A stretch of 64,000 nt of DNA from Pasteurella dagmatis (GTDB lineage Bacteria; Pseudomonadota; Gammaproteobacteria; Enterobacterales; Pasteurellaceae), in contig NZ_LT906448.1 of the NCBI RefSeq assembly GCF_900186835.1, positions 2,022,001 to 2,086,000 of the forward strand, written 5' to 3'. Positions 58,764 through 64,000 of this stretch are shown here, in pieces. The notes below the pieces were generated by a model that was not told the DNA's origin, did not search any database, and was given only the letters and a program-made list of their open reading frames with translations. The position numbers and the translations under genes were made by a program. The first letter of the stretch is position 1. Each line of letters starts with the position of its first letter.

Positions 58764-60161
58764 TTAACGTTTGCTGGCATGTTGTAAGTTTTCACCGTCT
58801 GTTCGTTTTAAATATGTGAGTACCCAAATCAAAATTATACCGAATAAGGAAACTGATAAAAAAGTATAGCTAAAAGATTGCTGTAATTGTATGCCAACTT
58901 CGCCAATATTGTCTCGATAGATGCCTAAAATCACCGAACATACAGCGATACCTATACCAATTCCCATTTGCTGTGCTACGCTTAATACGGTAGAACCTGA
59001 ACTTGCGTGATGATCTGGCAATTCACTCACTGCTAGAGTGTTAGTTGCGGTGAAAATTACAGACATACAAGCACCATAGAAAGACAGCAAACTGATTAAT
59101 AGCCAAATTGGTGTTTCCACTGTCACAAAGCCCATCATTGCAATGCACAAACTGAGTAAAAGTGCGGTCAAAAGTATCGTACTTTTGTAGCCAAGATGTC
59201 TTAAAATTGGACTCACTAATGGTTTCATTAGTACAGAGCTAATAGCAATTGGTGCCAGCAACCAACCTGATAGTTCCGCACTGTAATTAAACACCAGTTG
59301 CATCATTAGTGGTAATAGGAATGGAATGCCAGAACCACATAAGCGAATAAATAAGTTCGCTAGAATCCCAATGCTGAAGGTACGTGTTTCAAATAAGGAT
59401 AATGGCAATAGCGTGTTTTCACTGCGGCAAGCATAAAAATAATAAGATATTAATAGCACAAGCCCGAGTGTTAATACCGCAAATGAAATAAAGTGATGAC
59501 CGTTTCGTTCAGAAATTAAATCTAAGCCAAGGGTAATACCGACTAATCCACCTGCAAATAAAATAAAGCCTACCCAATCTAGCTTGTTTGTAGCGACAGT
59601 ATTATTTGGCATATAGTTGCCCGCAATCAGGATACCGATAATGCCAATGGGAATATTGATTAAGAAAATCCAATGCCAAGTGGCGTAAGTCACTAGCCAA
59701 CCACCTAAGATTGGTCCGAGAATAGGACCGAGTAATCCTGCCATTGCCATTAAATTCCACACCGATAACAAATGCTGTTTAGGCACACTACGGATAATCG
59801 CTAAGCGTGCCACAGGCATCATTAATGCACCACCGAAGCCTTGCAAGACGCGAGAAAATACAAGGGTATTTAATGTATTGGACACCGCACAGGCGATAGA
59901 GCCAATAACAAACACACCAATGGCAAGTTGGAACATTTTGAGAGTGCCATATTTATCTGCAAGCCAACCACTCAGTGGGATAAATAAGGCAACAGAAAGT
60001 GCATAGCTAATAATCGCTAATTGCATTTCTAAAGGTGATTCATTTAAACTACGCGAAATGGCAGGCAATGCTGTATTTAAAATCGTTGCATCTAAAGTTT
60101 GCATAAATAATGCAATAGCTGCAATCCAGGCAAGGCCTCGATAACTTTCGCGTTCCGTCAT
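58764..60161 (-). CDS. DHA2-family MFS multidrug-type transporter (MdtD/HsrA-like)
   Basis: 465 residues from MTERESYRGLAWIAAIALFM with 14 predicted membrane helices. Motif A is GWLADKYGTLKMF, motif C is GPILGPILGGWL, and LDATILNTALP in helix 1 is typical of DHA2 pumps. An AGGAAA site precedes 60161. It directly follows mobB with 10 bases between. Substrate unknown. Confidence 0.9.
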   Translation of the reverse strand: MTERESYRGLAWIAAIALFMQTLDATILNTALPAISRSLNESPLEMQLAIISYALSVALFIPLSGWLADKYGTLKMFQLAIGVFVIGSIACAVSNTLNTLVFSRVLQGFGGALMMPVARLAIIRSVPKQHLLSVWNLMAMAGLLGPILGPILGGWLVTYATWHWIFLINIPIGIIGILIAGNYMPNNTVATNKLDWVGFILFAGGLVGITLGLDLISERNGHHFISFAVLTLGLVLLISYYFYACRSENTLLPLSLFETRTFSIGILANLFIRLCGSGIPFLLPLMMQLVFNYSAELSGWLLAPIAISSVLMKPLVSPILRHLGYKSTILLTALLLSLCIAMMGFVTVETPIWLLISLLSFYGACMSVIFTATNTLAVSELPDHHASSGSTVLSVAQQMGIGIGIAVCSVILGIYRDNIGEVGIQLQQSFSYTFLSVSLFGIILIWVLTYLKRTDGENLQHASKR

Positions 60162-60171
60162 AAAAAATTTC

Positions 60172-60681
60172 CTATTTTGTACCGCACTTTTGCTGGTACC
60201 AACATACAATAAATGCGGTGATTTCTGCGGTATTATTAATATCTAATTGAGTGTGAGTTGAAGGCACAGGATAGTCTGTCGCTAAGGCAATAATGTGCTC
60301 ATCTTCTGTATTTAAAGGTTTATCCATCGTTTGGCGATGCAATAAAATTTTTTCAATGGGTTCGTGTTTAAAGCCTTCAACTAGAATAAGATCTGTTAGA
60401 TTTGAGTCAAATTGTTGGGATAAATAAGCTAAATCCATTGTTTTTTTGGGGGTCTCTGTCATCAACGCCCAACGATTATCACACGCCATTAGCACTTGTG
60501 CTGCACCGGCTTCTTTCATTCGCCAACTGTCTTTGCCTTCCTTGTCCACTTGTGCATTGTGATGGCTGTGTTTAATCACAGAAATGCGTAAACCTTCAGC
60601 AATTAAAGCGGGTACGAGCTTTTCCAATAAAGTGGTTTTGCCACTGCCGCTATAACCCGTAATACCTAACATTGGGATCAT
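60172..60681 (-). CDS. mobB: Molybdopterin-guanine dinucleotide biosynthesis protein MobB
   Basis: 169 residues. Walker A GYSGSGKTTLLEKL, then IKHSHHNAQVDKEGKDSWRMKEAGA and LILVEGFKHEPIEKI. MobB is a GTP-binding helper of MobA in molybdenum cofactor maturation. AAGGACAATGTT precedes the ATG. Selenocysteine genes earlier in the window fit a molybdenum formate dehydrogenase in this organism. Confidence 0.95.
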   Translation of the reverse strand: MIPMLGITGYSGSGKTTLLEKLVPALIAEGLRISVIKHSHHNAQVDKEGKDSWRMKEAGAAQVLMACDNRWALMTETPKKTMDLAYLSQQFDSNLTDLILVEGFKHEPIEKILLHRQTMDKPLNTEDEHIIALATDYPVPSTHTQLDINNTAEITAFIVCWYQQKCGTK

Positions 60682-60732
60682 AACATTGTCCTTTTTAAAT
60701 TACTCTGTGCATTATAAAGGCAAGCGAACAGA

Positions 60733-61164
60733 TCACAAAGTTCTTAATAGAATTGGTTTGTAAGCGGCTTTTCGAGCGAGTTTTTTGGAATAAGTGCGAA
60801 TAGCAATGAATGAAAGTGCGGTGCAAAAAAAGATAAAAATTGCACTGATTAATTCGTGTGAAAATAGTTTTTCAGCGATAAACGTACTAAGCAAAATTGT
60901 CAATAATGGCACGATATAGAGCAATAATGCAGATAAAATTAGGGATCTTTCTTCTAAGCCAATTTCAACATGTTGACCCACTTTTAACGGCATTATAGTT
61001 TCAATTGTGAAAATATGTTCACCTACTTCACCTGTGAGTTCAGAAAGTGCTGAGGCACCACAAGCATTTTTGGCCGCACAGGTACCACAAGCACTTTGTG
61101 ATTGACATTTGACTTTGGCAATCCCTGCTTCGTAGGCAATAACAACCGCATTTTCTTTTAACAT
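60733..61164 (-). CDS. rseC: RseC, sigma-E positive regulator / SoxR reducing factor
   Basis: 143 residues. The cysteine-rich N-terminal motif CQSQSACGTCAAKNACG is followed by two membrane helices (about 75-92 and 100-117) and a basic C-terminus. Last gene of the rpoE operon. Confidence 0.93.
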   Translation of the reverse strand: MLKENAVVIAYEAGIAKVKCQSQSACGTCAAKNACGASALSELTGEVGEHIFTIETIMPLKVGQHVEIGLEERSLILSALLLYIVPLLTILLSTFIAEKLFSHELISAIFIFFCTALSFIAIRTYSKKLARKAAYKPILLRTL

Positions 61165-61177
61165 TTTGAGAACCTAA

Positions 61178-62128
61178 TTATTTAAACTTAATATCTTGAA
61201 CGATACGTTTTGCAGTGGACAGTGGTAATTGCCCGATAAAAGTGATTTCTTTATTTTGGATTGTTTCACTGTAAATAGTGTAGGCACCTTGCTTCCACGC
61301 ATTGTCTAATTCTGTTTTGTTAATAGGATCGGCAATATAAATTGTGAAAGAAAACAAGCCATCACTATATAGTTGGCTTTCAATATTACTATTATTTTCC
61401 ACACCAATTTGCTGTTTGATTACTTCAAAGCCTTGTGGCAACCAACTAGCTTTCCAATTTAGCTCTACCGATTTTTCCTCTTTTTTATCGAGAAGCAATG
61501 GTGGGTAAGTGATGTCTTCCAAATAGTCAGCTAAGCCATTCAATCCTTCGCCAATATATAAATGTACAACACGGAATTGATCTAGCAAATTACCATCACG
61601 ATCGAGCAAATCGCTTTGTAATAATAAGTGGTTTTCTTCATCAATAAAGGCAACGTACTGATAGCGGAAATCGTCTTTTGGTAAAATACGGATCGTCTGC
61701 ACTAAGCGATCCGCCACTCGATTTCGCCCAATTTTGATAAAGTCGTAATATTTTTCGAGTCTATCAAAATTGCTATTCATCAGCACTGGCAAGCTATCAA
61801 CAATATGTTGGCTGTTGATAGTAAAAGGCTGGAAATTGGTCTGGAAATAGCTGACTAAGTTATCACGTAAAATAATTTCTTGTTGCACACCGTCTAAAGA
61901 CACAAGTTGGGCATAATTTTTGCCATCACGCATTAAATGGCGGTAACGTAAGGATTCAATATTGAGCGGAGTTGCTTTGAAAAATGCTATCTCATAATTT
62001 AACTGTTTGTTGGCGACAGGCATTTTTTGTAGAAGTTGTTTTGCAGATAATGTTTGTTCTGCAAAGACTGAAACTGAAAGTCCTAGTGTGACAAAAAGTG
62101 CGGTCAATTTTTGAAAAGTTTTTAACAT
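61178..62128 (-). CDS. rseB: Periplasmic sigma-E regulator RseB
   Basis: 316 residues. A signal peptide MLKTFQKLTALFVTLGLSVSVFA precedes a two-domain LolA-like fold (YEIAFFKATPLNIESLRYRH). RseB binds RseA and delays its cleavage until envelope stress signals appear. An uptake signal overlaps the signal-peptide region. Confidence 0.95.
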   Translation of the reverse strand: MLKTFQKLTALFVTLGLSVSVFAEQTLSAKQLLQKMPVANKQLNYEIAFFKATPLNIESLRYRHLMRDGKNYAQLVSLDGVQQEIILRDNLVSYFQTNFQPFTINSQHIVDSLPVLMNSNFDRLEKYYDFIKIGRNRVADRLVQTIRILPKDDFRYQYVAFIDEENHLLLQSDLLDRDGNLLDQFRVVHLYIGEGLNGLADYLEDITYPPLLLDKKEEKSVELNWKASWLPQGFEVIKQQIGVENNSNIESQLYSDGLFSFTIYIADPINKTELDNAWKQGAYTIYSETIQNKEITFIGQLPLSTAKRIVQDIKFK

Positions 62129-62188
62129 AATTCGCTACCATAAAACAAATTCACCACCAATAAGGTGGTGAATTTAAATTCGAGAACG

Positions 62189-62782
62189 TTATTTTTGCGA
62201 GCTTTGCTGTGGATTCAAAATCATTGAATCAGAATAAAGCCTACGCTGTACTTCATAGTTTTGTAACATCGCACCAATGCGTTTATTTTTTTGCTCGAGT
62301 TGCTCTGGCGTAATCACATCTTTCACTGGCGCATTGTAGCTGACTTCTTGCACTAAGTTATTAAATGGCAAAGTCTGCAGCACTGGTGTATCTACATTGG
62401 TAGGTACATCGTTTTTTGCTGTCATCAAGGATTGTGTTCCAAGTACTGCAACTAAACACACACTCGCGGCCACTGCAACCTGTGCCAATGGGGCAAAGAG
62501 CGATTTGAATTTTTGCATAAATGGCAGTTTTTCAACCTCTTCTGGTGATGGTTGCGATACCACAGGGCTTGCCACTTTGATTTCTTCTGCTTCAATGAGT
62601 TTTTCCATTTTAGCAGTGAAGTCAGCACCTAATAGCACTTCAGTTTCTTGACGCATCACAGCCCGAATTGTGTGAAAACTTGCCCAAGATTGTTGTAATT
62701 CTGCATCTTGGCATAATTTTTCTGTCAATTCAGCACTGACTTGTTCACCATCAATGTAGGCTGAAAGTAACTCTTTTTGCAT
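62189..62782 (-). CDS. rseA: Anti-sigma-E factor RseA
   Basis: 197 residues from MQKELLSAYIDGEQVSAELT. The N-terminal anti-sigma domain is followed by a single membrane segment about residues 95-115 (PLAQVAVAASVCLVAVLG) and a periplasmic tail that binds RseB. GTTGGAGTT upstream supports 62782 over a TTG at 62794. Confidence 0.94.
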   Translation of the reverse strand: MQKELLSAYIDGEQVSAELTEKLCQDAELQQSWASFHTIRAVMRQETEVLLGADFTAKMEKLIEAEEIKVASPVVSQPSPEEVEKLPFMQKFKSLFAPLAQVAVAASVCLVAVLGTQSLMTAKNDVPTNVDTPVLQTLPFNNLVQEVSYNAPVKDVITPEQLEQKNKRIGAMLQNYEVQRRLYSDSMILNPQQSSQK

Positions 62783-62832
62783 TGGGAACTCCAACTTTCG
62801 TTTGGTTTTTTATTGATTAATATGAATTATGT

Positions 62833-63408
62833 TTAACGTTGCAACATCGGTTGCACTTTGCTCTCGATAATTTCGCGAGCGCGGAAAATTCGAGAGCGAA
62901 CCGTACCGACTGGACAATCCATAATTTCAGCAATTTCTTCATAGCTTAATCCTTCGATTTCTCGTAAAGTAATTGCTGTTCTTAAGTCTTCTTGTAAGCC
63001 GTTGATGGTATCAAACACAATTTTCTTTAATTCGCTGGATAACATTTCATTTTCGGGGGTATCCACATCCCGTAAATTACTGCCCATTTCATAGCTTTCA
63101 GCATCTTCTGCCAAAATATCTTCAGTTGGAGGGCGACGCCCTTGGGCAGTTAAATAATTTTTTGCCGTATTAACGGCGATTCGGTATAGCCAAGTGTAGA
63201 AAGCACTGTCACCACGAAAAGAATCAATAGAGCGATATGCTTTTATAAATGATTCTTGTACAACATCAGGGATATCGTTTTGCGACACATAACGAGTCAG
63301 CAAACCAGCCACTTTATTTTGATAACGAGAAACCAATAAATTAAAGGCTTTTTTATCTCCTTGCTGTACTCTTTCTACCAAAGCCTGATCTGTTAGCTGT
63401 TCAGCCAT
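62833..63408 (-). CDS. rpoE: RNA polymerase sigma-E factor
   Basis: 191 residues. Region 2 (FNLLVSRYQNKVAGLLTRYV, DVVQESFIKAYRSIDSFRGDSAFYTWLYRIAVN) and region 4 (LREIEGLSYEEIAEIMDCPVGTVRSRIFRARE) match RpoE. It is the first gene of rpoE-rseA-rseB-rseC and drives the envelope stress response. Confidence 0.97.
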   Translation of the reverse strand: MAEQLTDQALVERVQQGDKKAFNLLVSRYQNKVAGLLTRYVSQNDIPDVVQESFIKAYRSIDSFRGDSAFYTWLYRIAVNTAKNYLTAQGRRPPTEDILAEDAESYEMGSNLRDVDTPENEMLSSELKKIVFDTINGLQEDLRTAITLREIEGLSYEEIAEIMDCPVGTVRSRIFRAREIIESKVQPMLQR

Positions 63409-63471
63409 ATAACCTCTTATATCACCTCTAACAAGCTCTAATATGCAAAGACAGCAAGCTCTTGTAAACGG

Positions 63472-63498
63472 TTAGACGGTGTAGAATAAAAAAAGTTC
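63472..63498 (-). promoter_or_regulatory. Sigma-E-type promoter of the rpoE operon
   Basis: On the minus strand GAACTT (63498-63493) and GTCTAA (63477-63472) are separated by 15 bases, close to the sigma-E consensus. Leads to a leader of about 55-60 bases and implies autoregulation. Confidence 0.7.
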
Positions 63499-63527
63499 AA
63501 TCTTTTTGCGAAGACAAAATATTGTGA

Positions 63528-63782
63528 TTAATCAGCTAATTTCAAGGTCGCTTGAATGTAATTGATCATTTGTTGCAGCTCAGGATCTGAGGCTTGCCCA
63601 CGATTGAAAAACCAAGAAAATAATTGTAAGTCAGTGCAAGCTAATAAACGAATAAAGACATCTTTCTGTGCATCAGGTAATTGGTCAAAATGCTGTTGAT
63701 AAAAGGGCATTATCACTTTATCAAGTTCTAACATTCCACGGCGACAATCCCATTCGATCCGTAATTTATTATATTTTGTCAT
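63528..63782 (-). CDS. sdhE: FAD assembly factor SdhE
   Basis: 84 residues with the RGMLELD motif (RxGxxE type) in LRIEWDCRRGMLELDKVIMPF. SdhE helps attach FAD covalently to succinate dehydrogenase or fumarate reductase. Length is typical for the family. Confidence 0.94.
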   Translation of the reverse strand: MTKYNKLRIEWDCRRGMLELDKVIMPFYQQHFDQLPDAQKDVFIRLLACTDLQLFSWFFNRGQASDPELQQMINYIQATLKLAD

Positions 63783-64000
63783 TTTATGTCCTTGGAAAAC
63801 GTAAACGTGCTAAATATAGCAAGGAAAGTGTAGGAAATAAACTCTCTCACTTATTTTGTATCATATAGTTTATCTTGTACATTTTTGCAGATTGTAGAAT
63901 TTTCTGATATATTACCTGCGTATTCTACGAAGTTAGTCTCAAATTCCCGCGTATTTAAAACTAATTAATGTTTAGTTTTTTCCTTGTAAAACTGTTATAT
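63783..64000. other. Right-end intergenic sequence
   Basis: No coding frame or RNA is supported in the last 218 bases. AT-rich, possibly a promoter region for a gene beyond the window. Confidence 0.4.

Overview
The window is a chromosomal segment of a Pasteurellaceae bacterium of the Haemophilus/Aggregatibacter/Pasteurella group. The evidence is the many copies of the Hin-type DNA uptake signal core AAGTGCGGT, several as inverted pairs acting as terminators, together with low GC content and typical family proteins (NadR with its N-terminal HTH, SelA/SelB, RpoE-RseABC, SdhE). I cannot name the species from sequence alone.

Core layout, left to right. 1-1.3 kb: end of the alpha operon (rpoA, rplQ). 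1.5-4.8 kb: a metallophosphoesterase translationally coupled to nadR, then ubiK, then an FMN riboswitch controlling ribB. 4.9-12.2 kb: a ketone-body and short-chain fatty acid operon (atoD-atoA-atoE-atoB, 3-hydroxybutyrate dehydrogenase, GntP-type permease) with a divergent LysR regulator. 12.3-17.9 kb: a polyamine cluster (orphan PotD, PuuB-like oxidase, speA, speB). 18-31.3 kb: a hybrid sensor kinase, a pirin, a ribose-type sugar ABC transporter, an OmpR-type regulator on the other strand, and a catabolic run of ROK kinase, D-lyxose/D-mannose isomerase, class II aldolase, PfkB kinase and xylulokinase. 31.5-40.2 kb: proS, gpt, pepD, selB, a CRP-controlled nucleoside hydrolase, selA and the selenocysteine tRNA gene selC.

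40.2-56.1 kb is a mobile island integrated at the 3' end of selC. It starts with a P4-type tyrosine integrase, ends with an imperfect copy of the selC 3' end, and carries TAGTACTA boxes near both ends. Inside are an AlpA-like regulator, a Rha-type protein, a terminase small subunit, a winged-helix gene with its own repeat array, a Panacea plus membrane-protein pair, a C4-RNA/Icd-like immunity region, a DUF927-type primase/helicase broken by one stop codon, a GGTCCTA iteron-like array (candidate origin), an Abi (HEPN) gene with a structured upstream RNA inside a 133-bp direct-repeat cassette, and a GNAT/ASCH gene pair. It has no capsid or tail genes. It therefore looks like a phage satellite (PICI/P4-like) with a defence cargo region, and this is the most interesting part of the window.

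56.2-64 kb returns to the chromosome: a surface lipoprotein, periplasmic asparaginase (ansB), a DHA2 MFS pump, mobB, and the rpoE-rseA-rseB-rseC stress operon with a sigma-E-type promoter, then sdhE.
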